Below are positions 1 to 8,512 of a DNA stretch of 36,686 nt, piece after piece (positions within the stretch are counted from its first letter, which is position 1; each line of letters begins with the position of its first letter). Where the stretch lies: positions 1 through 36,686 of the forward strand of contig JBJKRF010000136.1 of assembly GCA_046704785.1 (NCBI GenBank), written 5' to 3'. The translations under genes were made by a program, and so were the position numbers. The notes beneath the pieces were generated by a model. The model was not told where the DNA came from. It did no database searches and saw only the letters and a program-made list of their open reading frames with translations. The stretch is from JBJKRF01 sp046704785. GTDB lineage: Bacteria > Chloroflexota > Anaerolineae > Anaerolineales > Villigracilaceae.

Positions 1-42
1 ACGCCGGGATGTTTGGAATTTGTCGTGTTAATTAATTAATGT

Positions 43-80
43 TGGGGTTGGGGGGGCAGGCAACTGCCCCCACATCCCCA
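43..80. repeat. Intergenic GC-rich inverted repeat
   Basis: A perfect 8-bp stem, GGGGGCAG (52-59) and CTGCCCCC (64-71), closes a GCAA tetraloop. An outer TGGGG/CCCCA pairing (43-47 with 76-80) lies around it. There is no T-tract on either side, so it is not a classical intrinsic terminator. It lies in the 218-nt stretch before the first gene, which otherwise shows only an AT-rich TTAATTAATTAAT run (28-40). It may be the end of an upstream transcript or a dispersed repeat. Confidence 0.5.
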
Positions 81-218
81 TAAATTTGCCCCATGCTTTG
101 GAATGTAAGCCTGCTCTTTTAATCCACCACAACCGGAGCAAAACGAGCCTCTAAGCAATGATTAATGCGGATGTGATACCCTTTTGCCCGGTTGACCACA
201 AACTAAGGAGAGAGTACT

Positions 219-782
219 ATGTCGAAAAGAACACTTTTTATCGGTTGCGTGGTCAGTTTAACGGCAGCCCTGTTCAGCTTCGGAATCGCCCTGGCCCACA
301 CCACGGTCCACGTCGGCAAATATGATGTGGAAGTCGGCTGGGTGCAGGAACCGCCCATCGTCGGACAGCAGAACGACGTCGTCGTCAACGTCGACAACCC
401 GTCCGACAGCAGTGAAGTGGTCGACATTTCCAAATTGGTCGTGAACGTCTCTTATGGAGGCCAGACCAAAACCCTGACGCTGCAGCCCCTGAGCGAAGAC
501 ACCACCAACCAGTACGTCGCGCCCATCCTGCCCACCGTCGCCGGGCAGTACACCGTCCAACTCCGTGGCCAGCTCGGAAGCAACGCGGCGGTCGATACCG
601 ACGTGCAGCCGGAAGAAGTCAGCCCGGACGATGTGCTGGCCTTCCCAAGCACCGCCGCGCAAACGCAAAGCCAGGGAGCAACGTTCAGCTGGAGCGACTG
701 GTTGGCAATAATCGGGGGCATCGCCGGATTGGCCGGGCTGGTGCTGGGCTTTCTGGCCTTCCAAAAGGCGCATAAGGCCTGA
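219..782 (+). CDS. Membrane-anchored extracytoplasmic protein with predicted N-terminal His, probably copper-associated
   Basis: A 187-residue protein with an N-terminal signal peptide whose likely cleavage site, ALA before HTTVHVG, would leave His27 as the mature N-terminus. A beta-rich domain follows (about 27-140, with the stretch VEVGWVQEPPIVG), then a polar linker and one C-terminal transmembrane helix (about 160-181) ending in a short basic tail. The ATG is preceded by AAGGAG at 205-210. I cannot assign the family; it recalls FixH/YtkA-like or YcnI-like envelope domains. The next gene, 33 nt downstream, is a CopC-CopD-cytochrome fusion that also exposes an N-terminal His, so a role in copper binding or delivery outside the membrane is a reasonable inference. 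Confidence 0.75.
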   Translation: MSKRTLFIGCVVSLTAALFSFGIALAHTTVHVGKYDVEVGWVQEPPIVGQQNDVVVNVDNPSDSSEVVDISKLVVNVSYGGQTKTLTLQPLSEDTTNQYVAPILPTVAGQYTVQLRGQLGSNAAVDTDVQPEEVSPDDVLAFPSTAAQTQSQGATFSWSDWLAIIGGIAGLAGLVLGFLAFQKAHKA

Positions 783-815
783 GTCGGATAAAACCGGGCT
801 CACACGAATGGATCA

Positions 816-3026
816 ATGAAAGCGATTAAACGGTTCTTCTTTTTACTGGTTATCGTTTCGCTGTATTGTGCATGGGCGGCCTCACCGGTTTCCGCCCATG
901 CACTTTTATTGCGTTCCAACCCCGCCGCCAACGCCGACCTGCCCAAAGCGCCCGCCCAAGTGGAACTCTACTTTAGCGAACCGGTGGAACCCGGCTTGAG
1001 TTCCATCGAAGTCTACGACTCGAAAGGCAGGCAGGTCGACCTGGGAGACGTGCGCGTCGACTCCAGCGACCCGACGCGTATGACCGTTTCGTTGGGCTCC
1101 CTGTCCGACGGCGTTTACACCGTCTCGTGGAAAGCCATCTCGTCCATCGACGGCCACCTGACGAGCGGATCATTCCCCTTCGCCATCGGCAACGTCAGCG
1201 CCGCCGCGCTGGCAGCCAACCCCGAGGAAAACGGCTCCCAGCTTCCGGCCAGCGCCCTGATCTCGAAGTGGCTGCTGCTGGCCGCGCTGGCGCTCATGGT
1301 CGGCGAAACAGCCTATATTACGCTGGTCTGGAAGCCCTCCCTGGCGCAAATCGAAGGCAAGCTTCCCGAAACCCTGATCCGCCCCACCATCTGGCCGCAA
1401 CTTTACCGCATCGCCCTGGTCGGACTGTTGGCCGGGCTGGCGCTCAACCTGCTCTCCCAGGCCGGGCAGGCCACCGGCAGCGAATTGGCCCTTCCCTGGG
1501 CCAGCGAAACCTACCGCGTCATGATCGAGACGCGCCTGGGCCTGATCTGGCTCGTGCGGCTGGCTCTGTCCCTGGCGTGTCTTTGGCTCGCGCTGGACCA
1601 CTTCGAAAAGGCCTGGAAGCGCTGGGCCGGTTTTGTCTGCGGCCTGGCGCTGCTCCTGACCATCAGCCTGACGGCTCACGCCGCCACCGAAGTGCATCCG
1701 GCCCTGCCGGTGTTCAGCGATTGGGTGCATTTGGTCGGCATGTGCTTTTGGCTTGGCGGGCTGGTCTACCTGCTGACCGGCCTGCGGGAAATCCGCAAAT
1801 TGGAGGGCGCGCAGGCCACCCGGCTGACTTCCCTGTCAACCGGTCACTTTTCGACCCTGGGGCTGGTCAGCGTCGGCGCGCTGGGCGTCACCGGGCTCTA
1901 TGCAGCCTACCTGCGCGTGGGCAGCCTGTCTGCGCTCTACACCACCATTTACGGGCAGGCCTTGCTGCTCAAACAAATCTTCGTGGGATTGCTCCTGGTT
2001 CTGGCCGCCATCAACCTGCTGGTCATCACGCCACGTCTCAAACAGGCGCGTTTGCAGGGCGCCAGCAACACGGAACTCGTGGCGCACTTTGGCAAGACCG
2101 TGCTGGCAGAAGTGATCCTGGCCGGATTACTGCTGGCCAGCGTCAGCCTGTTGACCTACCTACCGCCTGCCAAAGTCACGCCGCCCTCCTTCGACTTGAC
2201 CGGTTCCGCCACCGTGAACGACCTGCACATCGACTTGAAGATTTCGCCGGGCTTTGTGGGGCAGAACACCTTCAGCCTGCAACTGACATCTAACGGCCAG
2301 CCGGTACAGAGCGTCAAACAGGCCTTGCTGCGCTTTACGCCCGCGCAAGGGAGCGTGCCGCCCTCCGAGATCCAACTGCTCGGGCAAGGAAACGGCACCT
2401 ACAGCGTCAAGGGCAGCAACCTGAGCCTGCCGAGCAACTGGCAGGTCCAGGTCGTGGTACGGCGCGAGAACAAGTTCGACGCCTACGCCAATTTCAACTT
2501 CCAGGTGGGTGCGCCCGGAAGCAGCAGTGAGAGTCCTTATACGCCACGGGTGGCAGGCGCCTTACTGCTGCTAAACGGTTTGTTGCTGGGCCTGATATGG
2601 TTCCCCAAGCAACGGCGTTTCACGCTGCGCCTCGGCGGGGCCAGTCTGCTCGTGCTGGTGCTGCTGGCCGAAGGCATCTTCGTGGTCACCCGCCCCATTT
2701 CCAACATCAACAGCCAAGCCAATCCCATCCCACCCGACGCCCAATCCATCGCGGCGGGCAAAGCCATCTACGAGACTCACTGCGTGGAATGCCACGGAAA
2801 AGACGGAAAAGGCGACGGGCCGCTCGGCAAGACGTTGATCCCGCGCCCGGCAGACTTCACGGTACACGCCGTCCCCGGCGTGCACACCGACGCGCAGCTC
2901 TTCGAATGGATCACCAACGGCTTCCCCGGTTCGGCCATGCCCGCCTGGAAATCGAAGCTTTCAGACACGGACCGCTGGGACCTGGTCAACTTCCTGCGCA
3001 CATTTGCGCCACAACAATCTCCTTAA
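816..3026 (+). CDS. CopC-CopD-cytochrome c fusion protein
   Basis: A 736-residue membrane protein. The signal peptide ends VSA, so His28 would be the mature N-terminus. The CopC domain (about 28-125) keeps the Cu(II) ligand set known in the family: N-terminal His plus Asp112 and His114 in IDGH. A CopD-type multi-helix membrane domain (about 145-450) follows, then an extracytoplasmic beta domain resembling YtkA (about 460-565), one or two TM helices, and a C-terminal class I cytochrome c with heme motif CVECH (Cys656, Cys659, His660) and a likely Met ligand near SAMPAW. CopC and CopD usually act in copper uptake or handling. The attached heme domain suggests a link to electron transfer or cuproenzyme maturation; this is inferred. 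The ATG has only a weak ribosome site and may be translationally coupled to the gene upstream. Confidence 0.88.
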   Translation: MKAIKRFFFLLVIVSLYCAWAASPVSAHALLLRSNPAANADLPKAPAQVELYFSEPVEPGLSSIEVYDSKGRQVDLGDVRVDSSDPTRMTVSLGSLSDGVYTVSWKAISSIDGHLTSGSFPFAIGNVSAAALAANPEENGSQLPASALISKWLLLAALALMVGETAYITLVWKPSLAQIEGKLPETLIRPTIWPQLYRIALVGLLAGLALNLLSQAGQATGSELALPWASETYRVMIETRLGLIWLVRLALSLACLWLALDHFEKAWKRWAGFVCGLALLLTISLTAHAATEVHPALPVFSDWVHLVGMCFWLGGLVYLLTGLREIRKLEGAQATRLTSLSTGHFSTLGLVSVGALGVTGLYAAYLRVGSLSALYTTIYGQALLLKQIFVGLLLVLAAINLLVITPRLKQARLQGASNTELVAHFGKTVLAEVILAGLLLASVSLLTYLPPAKVTPPSFDLTGSATVNDLHIDLKISPGFVGQNTFSLQLTSNGQPVQSVKQALLRFTPAQGSVPPSEIQLLGQGNGTYSVKGSNLSLPSNWQVQVVVRRENKFDAYANFNFQVGAPGSSSESPYTPRVAGALLLLNGLLLGLIWFPKQRRFTLRLGGASLLVLVLLAEGIFVVTRPISNINSQANPIPPDAQSIAAGKAIYETHCVECHGKDGKGDGPLGKTLIPRPADFTVHAVPGVHTDAQLFEWITNGFPGSAMPAWKSKLSDTDRWDLVNFLRTFAPQQSP

Positions 3027-3058
3027 AAAGCAGGTTCATGCTCCTCGAAAGATCCACA

Positions 3059-4228
3059 ATGAAAAAATATATGATTTTGTTCTGGCAATTGGTCTTCGTT
3101 CTCGCGCTCTTCGGCTGCTCGGTAAGCGTACCGCAAACACCGGCCGTCACACCGTCGCCGCCGAGTGTCACGCTTCCGCCGCTGGTTTCGCCCAGCCCGG
3201 CTGCAAACGCAAGCGCACAAACCAACCTGGGAAATCCTTCCCTACCTTCGACGACCCTACCGATCACCTGGAGCAACTTGAATTTAAGCGGGAAACTGGT
3301 GTACATCAGCGCAGACCAAAGCGGAAACTCGCCTTTAATGCGCATCCAGTCGCTTGACTTAAGCACTGGCACCATCACGACCATTTTCCAGGCCACCGGC
3401 GGCGCCTGGATCTACTTCGTCACCGTCTCACCGGACGAGAAACAACTGGTCATGGCCTACACACCGCCAACGGCCAACAACGCCAACAGCCAGCAGGCGC
3501 TCTATATCATGCCTACCGACGGCTCCAAGCCGCCGCAACTACTCTTCCTGCCGGCCTCCCCAGACGACGAGTACCTCCAGCCCGCCTTCTCGCCGGATGG
3601 GAAATATCTGTATTTCACGCACGTCAACTTCTCTGCGCCGCCCAAAATGCAGGGAGAACATTATCCCATCTACGAGGTCTACCGCATGGCCTTCCCCGAC
3701 GGCCAGCCGGAAAAACTGGTGGATCAGGCCTTCTGGCCGCGCCTGTCGTGGGACGGCTCGCGCCTGGCCTACGTAACCGTCAACCCCGTAGACGGCACCA
3801 ACCAACTCTATGTCGCCAACCCCGACGGCACCAACTCGACGCAGATCAACCTGACCGCCGGCGGCAGTCCACAGATTATCGACGCCCCGGCCTTCTCGCC
3901 GGACAACCAGTCGCTGCTGTACAGCGCCGTAGACCCGACAACCCAGTCAGCCCAACCCAATTGGTGGGAACGCCTGCTAGGCATCGGAATCGTCTCGGCG
4001 CACACCGTCCCTTCCGACTGGTGGTCTGTGCCGTTGGCGGGCGGCGCGCCCACACAGTTGACCCATATCGCCGCCCTGGGGCTGTTTGCCAGCGTTTCGC
4101 CCGACAAGCAGTACCTCGCCAGTTACAGCGGAAGCGGTCTGTTCGTCATGAAACCGGACGGCAGTCAATTGTCGGTGCTGGTCAGTGATCTGGGCGGCGT
4201 ACCCGGCACGGTCAACTGGTTGCCGTAA
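3059..4228 (+). CDS. TolB-like beta-propeller lipoprotein
   Basis: A 389-residue protein beginning MKKYM. The N-terminal hydrophobic segment ends in LALFGC, a plausible lipobox with Cys20 as the lipidated residue. A Pro/Ser/Thr-rich linker (about 22-75) follows, then a propeller built from PD40/WD40-like repeats. Their signature SPD or NPDG turns recur as SPDEKQL, FSPDGKYLYF, SWDGSRLAYV, NPDGTN, FSPDNQSLLYS, SPDKQYLAS and MKPDGS. TolB-type propellers generally bind proteins or peptides; no enzymatic residues are evident. The reading frame stays open far upstream into the preceding gene, but the signal peptide fixes the start here. An in-frame ATG at 3038 is a less likely alternative. It probably belongs with the copper/cytochrome cluster upstream. 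Confidence 0.8.
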   Translation: MKKYMILFWQLVFVLALFGCSVSVPQTPAVTPSPPSVTLPPLVSPSPAANASAQTNLGNPSLPSTTLPITWSNLNLSGKLVYISADQSGNSPLMRIQSLDLSTGTITTIFQATGGAWIYFVTVSPDEKQLVMAYTPPTANNANSQQALYIMPTDGSKPPQLLFLPASPDDEYLQPAFSPDGKYLYFTHVNFSAPPKMQGEHYPIYEVYRMAFPDGQPEKLVDQAFWPRLSWDGSRLAYVTVNPVDGTNQLYVANPDGTNSTQINLTAGGSPQIIDAPAFSPDNQSLLYSAVDPTTQSAQPNWWERLLGIGIVSAHTVPSDWWSVPLAGGAPTQLTHIAALGLFASVSPDKQYLASYSGSGLFVMKPDGSQLSVLVSDLGGVPGTVNWLP

Positions 4229-4307
4229 GCCAACAAAGAGATTCTCACCTCGACAAACGACCCTCTCTTTTTCCCTACATTCCTACGTTCTTCTAACGTT
4301 CCACTGG

Positions 4308-4350
4308 TACAATCCAGCCAATATTCCATTGCCCTGCCGCACGGCAGGGC
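4308..4350 (+). promoter_or_regulatory. Putative -10 box and leader hairpin of the GNAT gene
   Basis: TACAAT at 4308-4313 could serve as a -10 element, though no good -35 is visible. The predicted leader then holds a perfect 9-bp inverted repeat, GCCCTGCCG (4331-4339) and CGGCAGGGC (4342-4350). It ends 19 nt before the chosen ATG and is not followed by a T-tract. It would sit almost on top of an alternative TTG start at 4355, which favours the ATG at 4370. Confidence 0.45.
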
Positions 4351-4369
4351 AGCTTTGCGGAAAAAAGAG

Positions 4370-5389
4370 ATGGATTTCAAATTACACACAAGCTTCGAAA
4401 CCCTGGAGCCGCTCTCTGCGGCCTGGAACGACCTGCTCGACCGTAGCATCAGCAACGCGCCCTTCCTGCGCTACGAATACCTGTCCACCTGGTGGTCTAC
4501 GCTGGGCGGCGGCGAATGGGAAACGGCCCGCCTGGCGGTCGTCAGCGCGCACGAAGACGGGCAACTTATCGGCGTAGCGCCGCTCTTTTTGACGGCCAAC
4601 CGCGACGGGCAGCCCGCCCTGATGCTGTTGGGCAGCATCGAGATTTCAGACGTTCTGGACCTTATCGTCCGCCCGCAGCAGGTCGTCCCCTTCCTGGCCG
4701 GATTGCTGGACACGTTAGAGTCGAACGCCCCGGAAGCCTGGTTGCTGCTCGACTGGTACAACCTGCCCGAAACGTCTCCCACATTGTCGGCGCTGAAAGC
4801 CGAGGCAACCCAACGCGGCTGGACGTACACCCAGGAAATCTACCAACCCAGTCCCTACATTCCGCTGCCCGGCGACTTCGAGCAATACCTGGCCGGCATC
4901 GACAAGAAGCAACGCCATGAAATCCGCCGCAAAATGCGCCGCTTTGAAGAAAGTGGGCGCAACGGGCGCTGGTATATCGTGGATGAAGAGAGCGCCCTCG
5001 ATTCCGAGATGGACAGCCTGCTGACAATGATGGCTCGCGACCCCGAAAAGGAGGCTTTCCTGACGGAGGTCATGCGCTCACAGATGAAAGCCGCCGTACA
5101 CGCGGCTTTTCGGGCCGGCTGGCTGCAACTGGCCTTTCTGGAAGTCGACGGGGAAAAAGCCGCCGGGTACCTCAACTTCGACTACGCCAACCGCATCTGG
5201 GTCTACAACTCCGGCCTGGACCCGCGTTTTATGGAATTCTCGCCCGGTTGGGTGCTGACAAGCTACCTGATGCGCTGGGCCAACGAGCACAAACGCAGTG
5301 AATTCGATTTTCTGCGCGGCGACGAAGAATACAAATACAAGTTCGGCGGTGTGAACCGTCACGTCTTGCGCGTACGCGTAACCCGATGA
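4370..5389 (+). CDS. GNAT-fold acyltransferase (CelD/BcsL-like)
   Basis: About 339 residues with the layout of the Acetyltransf_6 (CelD/BcsL) family. The N-terminal half contains WNDLL, PFLRYEYLSTWW and GVAPLFL. The C-terminal GNAT half contains KKQRHEIRRKMRR, the core strand AGYLNFDYANRIWVYNSGLD, and a closing FDFLRGDEEYKYKFG. Proteins of this type transfer acyl or aminoacyl groups in polysaccharide or cell-wall metabolism, but the substrate cannot be read from sequence. I chose the ATG at 4370; a TTG at 4355 in the same frame is possible. The gene appears to be a single unit, with its own hairpin-containing leader and an intrinsic terminator right after the stop codon. Confidence 0.8.
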   Translation: MDFKLHTSFETLEPLSAAWNDLLDRSISNAPFLRYEYLSTWWSTLGGGEWETARLAVVSAHEDGQLIGVAPLFLTANRDGQPALMLLGSIEISDVLDLIVRPQQVVPFLAGLLDTLESNAPEAWLLLDWYNLPETSPTLSALKAEATQRGWTYTQEIYQPSPYIPLPGDFEQYLAGIDKKQRHEIRRKMRRFEESGRNGRWYIVDEESALDSEMDSLLTMMARDPEKEAFLTEVMRSQMKAAVHAAFRAGWLQLAFLEVDGEKAAGYLNFDYANRIWVYNSGLDPRFMEFSPGWVLTSYLMRWANEHKRSEFDFLRGDEEYKYKFGGVNRHVLRVRVTR

Positions 5390-5393
5390 AAGG

Positions 5394-5412
5394 CGGCCTG
5401 CGGGCCGTTTTT
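5394..5412 (+). terminator. Intrinsic terminator after the GNAT gene
   Basis: CGGCC (5394-5398), loop TGCG, GGCCG (5403-5407), then five T residues. It starts a few bases after the stop codon. Confidence 0.75.
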
Positions 5413-5582
5413 CGTTTATGCAAGAGGCGCATTTTTCCGTCGAGGGGGAATTTCCGAAGAGACAACCGCGCGAAATCCCTACCCGCAAATCCTAAACATG
5501 AACTCGCAAGTTTCTTGCGGGTGAAATTATTGTATACTTTTTACAGGTTGTTCTTTTGCTTTCAGTCCGGGAGGGCAAACGC

Positions 5583-6479
5583 ATGAGTACATCCAGTCAA
5601 AAAAAGCCAAAGCGTGGTTTCACGCTCAGCGCCAATCAGGTGACGATTATCACCGTCATCATCACCAGCATCCTCGCACCCGTAATCCTGATCTTTGTCA
5701 ACCGGGCAGCGCAAGCCCCACCGGCGTCCCCGACGACAACGCTCAGTCTTGCCAGCCCCACGGCTACCGACACCCCGCTTCCCCCAAGCCCTACCGTCAC
5801 AGCCACCAGCACGGCCACACCACTCCCCACCGACACTCTCACACCAACTCCTACAGCAACCGCCAGCCCCCAGCCCGGCATAGACCTGTCGGCCGGATGC
5901 GTCTACCAGGGAAACTGGCAGGCCTATCCTGCCGGCCAGAAAGTCGGCGTGGATGCCAACGGCTGTCTCCAGTTACCCTCGGCGTGGGGCATCACGCTTT
6001 CATCTGGGAGTCTAACGCTGTTCAACCCGGCTCTGGGTGAGCAACGCGGCATATTCGGAATCTATACCGACTTCCCCGACACAGGACAACTCAAATTTAC
6101 CATTACCGCCAAATCGACCGCCGGCGCCGAATTTTGGATCGGATTCTTCGACTCAGGCTCAGACCCACTGACCAACGGGACCTACTTTGCGATGACGCCC
6201 AACGGCGGATTCCGCGTTGTCAGCGTCCAGGACCAGATCGAAAACAAACAGACCACCGACAATGCCCTGGGCACGCCGCCCCAGACGTTGACCATCAGCG
6301 TCGATGCCAACCGTCTGACCAGCATCAAAGGCCAGGACTTCACAAAGGCCTCCGTCGGAATCTTCAACACGATCCAAATCCCCTACCCACACAAACTCTT
6401 CATCGGCTATTACACGTACAATGAAAATTTTATCGGGTTAGACGTGACCCTTTCCAACATCCAGATCATCACGCCCTAA
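5583..6479 (+). CDS. Single-TM surface protein with Thr/Pro-rich stalk
   Basis: A 298-residue protein starting at an ATG with GGGAGG at 5570-5575. It has a basic cytoplasmic N-terminus, one TM helix (about 18-37), and a long low-complexity Thr/Pro/Ser stalk (about 40-98). A C-terminal beta-rich domain of about 195 residues follows, with two conserved-looking Cys and motifs such as GFFDSGSDPLTNGTYFAM and FKVGxxNxxQI-like strands. The domain resembles a jelly-roll or lectin-like fold in composition, but I do not recognise the family. The stalk is a common way to display a domain away from the membrane. The gene is monocistronic, with a strong terminator downstream. Confidence 0.75.
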   Translation: MSTSSQKKPKRGFTLSANQVTIITVIITSILAPVILIFVNRAAQAPPASPTTTLSLASPTATDTPLPPSPTVTATSTATPLPTDTLTPTPTATASPQPGIDLSAGCVYQGNWQAYPAGQKVGVDANGCLQLPSAWGITLSSGSLTLFNPALGEQRGIFGIYTDFPDTGQLKFTITAKSTAGAEFWIGFFDSGSDPLTNGTYFAMTPNGGFRVVSVQDQIENKQTTDNALGTPPQTLTISVDANRLTSIKGQDFTKASVGIFNTIQIPYPHKLFIGYYTYNENFIGLDVTLSNIQIITP

Positions 6480-6498
6480 ACCGAATTGCACATCCAAA

Positions 6499-6531
6499 CG
6501 AGCCCTGTTGTTGCGACAGGGCTCGTTTTTT
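6499..6531 (+). terminator. Intrinsic terminator
   Basis: Perfect 10-bp stem CGAGCCCTGT (6499-6508) with ACAGGGCTCG (6516-6525), a 7-nt loop, then six T residues. Confidence 0.9.
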
Positions 6532-6616
6532 CATCAAAGATTGGGGCCCGTGGGTTGACGGCTGGATATCCTTGCATCTCACGAATTCCTGGCGAGTCAA
6601 AAATCTCAAAGCCAGT

Positions 6617-6647
6617 TTGGCGCATCTACGTGGCAGTGGAGTATACT
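6617..6647 (+). promoter_or_regulatory. Weak putative promoter of the 6682 gene
   Basis: TATACT at 6642-6647 makes a fair -10 element. The best -35, TTGGCG at 6617-6622, leaves a long 19-nt spacer. A GGGAGGAG ribosome site follows at 6667-6674. The rest of the 6532-6681 gap shows nothing recognisable. Confidence 0.3.
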
Positions 6648-6681
6648 TTGCCCATATTCCCGCTTTGGGAGGAGCTATGTT

Positions 6682-7587
6682 ATGAAACGTGCTGTCAGCA
6701 TTAGTATTGGTTCATCCAAGCGCAATAAAGCCATAGAAGTTGACTTGTTGGGCGAGAAGGTGAGCATCGAGCGCATCGGCACCGACGGTGACATGGATGC
6801 GGCGGCCCTCAAATATAAAGAGTTGGACGGCCAGGTGGACGCCTTCGGCGTTGGCGGCGCCGACCTGGGTCTGATGGTCGATGATCGTTGGTATCCGCTC
6901 TACTCGGTGCAGCCCATGGTACGCTACATCCAGAAAACGCCCGTTGTGGATGGCGCCGGCTTGAAGAATACCCTGGAGAACCGAAGCGCGCCCTTTCTGG
7001 AGTCGAAGCTCAAAGACTACATCGAAAAGAACGGCGGGCGAAAAGTCTTCGTGGTCAGCGGCGCGGATCGTTGGGGCATGACCTCTGGCTTCCTGGATGC
7101 CGGCTACGAGGCCGCCTTCGGCGACCTGATGTTCGGACTCGACATCCCGATTGCGCTGCACACCGCCCAACAGTTGAAGACCTTGGCCAAGTTTTTGATG
7201 CCTGTCGCCGGGCGGCTGCCCTTCGAATGGGTTTACCCGACCGGGGAGAAGCAGGAACACCGCACCCCCAAATGGGAGAAATTCTATCACTGGGGAACCG
7301 TCATCGCCGGAGACTGTCACTACATCAAACACTGCATCCCCGATGGCATGGACGGCAAAATCATCGTCACCAACACCACCACGCCCGAAGATGTGGAACT
7401 CTTCCGTTCGTTGGGCGTCAAATACCTGATCACCACCACGCCGGTACTGGACGGTCGCTCGTTCGGCACCAATATGATGGAAGCCGCGTTGGTGGCCGTT
7501 TCTGGCAAAGGACGCGCCCTGACCCGAGACGAATACAATGAAATGCTGAATCAGCTCGGCTTCGAGCCTCAATTGCAGGAATTGTAG
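6682..7587 (+). CDS. Conserved protein of unknown function
   Basis: A 301-residue soluble protein beginning MKRAVSISIGSSKRNKAIEV, with an excellent ribosome site (GGGAGGAG, 6667-6674). Visible conserved-looking blocks are ERIGTDGDMD, DGQVDAFGVGGADLGL, TPVVDGAGLKNTLE, SGADRWGMT, AGDCHYIKHCIPDG and NTTTPEDVELFRSLGVKYLIT. The alternating strand/helix pattern suggests an alpha/beta fold. From memory, relatives in Firmicutes and Chloroflexota are sometimes labelled quinate 5-dehydrogenase, but I see no clear Rossmann glycine motif or shikimate-dehydrogenase catalytic motif to support that. It has no membrane segment or signal peptide and stands alone between two intergenic regions. Confidence 0.75.
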   Translation: MKRAVSISIGSSKRNKAIEVDLLGEKVSIERIGTDGDMDAAALKYKELDGQVDAFGVGGADLGLMVDDRWYPLYSVQPMVRYIQKTPVVDGAGLKNTLENRSAPFLESKLKDYIEKNGGRKVFVVSGADRWGMTSGFLDAGYEAAFGDLMFGLDIPIALHTAQQLKTLAKFLMPVAGRLPFEWVYPTGEKQEHRTPKWEKFYHWGTVIAGDCHYIKHCIPDGMDGKIIVTNTTTPEDVELFRSLGVKYLITTTPVLDGRSFGTNMMEAALVAVSGKGRALTRDEYNEMLNQLGFEPQLQEL

Positions 7588-7687
7588 CCAGCCAAGAAAG
7601 AACAAGAAGAAATTCGACCCGCTTTTTGAAATACCAGACTTTTGCAATGGGAATGTCTTTTTATAGTCAAGTTATCACGATCAGAGA

Positions 7688-7704
7688 GCCGGGATGCGCC
7701 CGGC
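7688..7704 (+). promoter_or_regulatory. Leader hairpin just before the ribosome site of the 7718 gene
   Basis: GCCGGG (7688-7693) pairs with CCCGGC (7699-7704) over a 5-nt loop, directly ahead of the GTGAGGAG ribosome-binding region (7705-7712). No convincing promoter is visible in 7588-7687. Confidence 0.4.
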
Positions 7705-7717
7705 GTGAGGAGTCAGG

Positions 7718-8494
7718 ATGGACGCAATCATAACCGCCGGCGGGATTCCATTGCCAGAAGACCCGCTTTATTCATATACAAACGGCAATTCGAAAGCCAT
7801 GCTTGATGTGGCCGGGACGCCCATGATCCAGTGGATACTGAACGCTCTCTCCACAGCCAAGAAAGTGGATCGGGTCATCATCGTCGGGCTGACAGAGAAA
7901 AGCGGGGTCACCTGTGAAAAACCTTTGTTCTTCGTACAGAACCAGGGTGGCATGCTGGCAAACATCATCGCCGGCGTAAACAAAGTACTCGAACTGGAGC
8001 CGAAGACGGAATACACTTTGCTGATTTCATCCGACATTCCCGCTCTGACCGGCGAGATGGTGGACTGGCTGATCAGCAAATCCGAAAAAACGGAAGACGA
8101 CATCTACTACGGCGTCATCCCGCGCGATGTGATGGAGAACCGTTTCCCCAACTCGCGGCGCACCTGGACTCACTTGAAAGATATGGATGTCTGCGGGGCG
8201 GACTTGAGCGTCTCTCACGTACGGATGGCAACCGAGCACCTCGACCTGTGGGAGGCCCTGATTGGCAAGCGAAAATCGCCACTTCGTCAGGCAGGCCTGA
8301 TTGGTCTGGACACGCTACTGCTCCTGGCGCTGCGCCAACTCACATTGGAAGATACAGTGGAACGCGTCTGCAAACGGATCGGCATTCGGGGCAAGGCAAT
8401 CGTCTGGCCGTGGGCGGAAGCCGGCATGGATGTAGATAAACCCCACCAGTTGGAGATCGTGCGCGAAGCGTTGACAAATCCACAAACAGAATAA
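7718..8494 (+). CDS. MobA/GlmU-like nucleotidyltransferase
   Basis: A 258-residue protein with an NTP-transferase domain. It opens MDAIITAGGIPLP with a downstream SKAMLDVAGTPMIQW, the usual nucleotide-binding loop and sugar/cofactor strand of the GT-A-like family. It continues with QGGMLANIIAGV and TLLISSDIPALTGEMV, where the metal-binding Asp is expected in SSDIP. The C-terminal 80 residues are helical with no obvious acyltransferase repeats. The substrate could be a sugar phosphate, a molybdopterin cofactor or an alcohol phosphate. The gene immediately downstream encodes a PAP2 phosphatase, which points weakly to lipid or polyprenyl head-group metabolism. Confidence 0.8.
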   Translation: MDAIITAGGIPLPEDPLYSYTNGNSKAMLDVAGTPMIQWILNALSTAKKVDRVIIVGLTEKSGVTCEKPLFFVQNQGGMLANIIAGVNKVLELEPKTEYTLLISSDIPALTGEMVDWLISKSEKTEDDIYYGVIPRDVMENRFPNSRRTWTHLKDMDVCGADLSVSHVRMATEHLDLWEALIGKRKSPLRQAGLIGLDTLLLLALRQLTLEDTVERVCKRIGIRGKAIVWPWAEAGMDVDKPHQLEIVREALTNPQTE

Positions 8495-8512
8495 CAATTG
8501 GGAATCAATCCA

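Noticed and set aside
1127..2293. A 388-codon plus-strand frame inside the CopC-CopD gene
   Set aside because: Arg/Pro/Gly/Ala-rich out-of-frame translation of a GC-rich gene; no motif.
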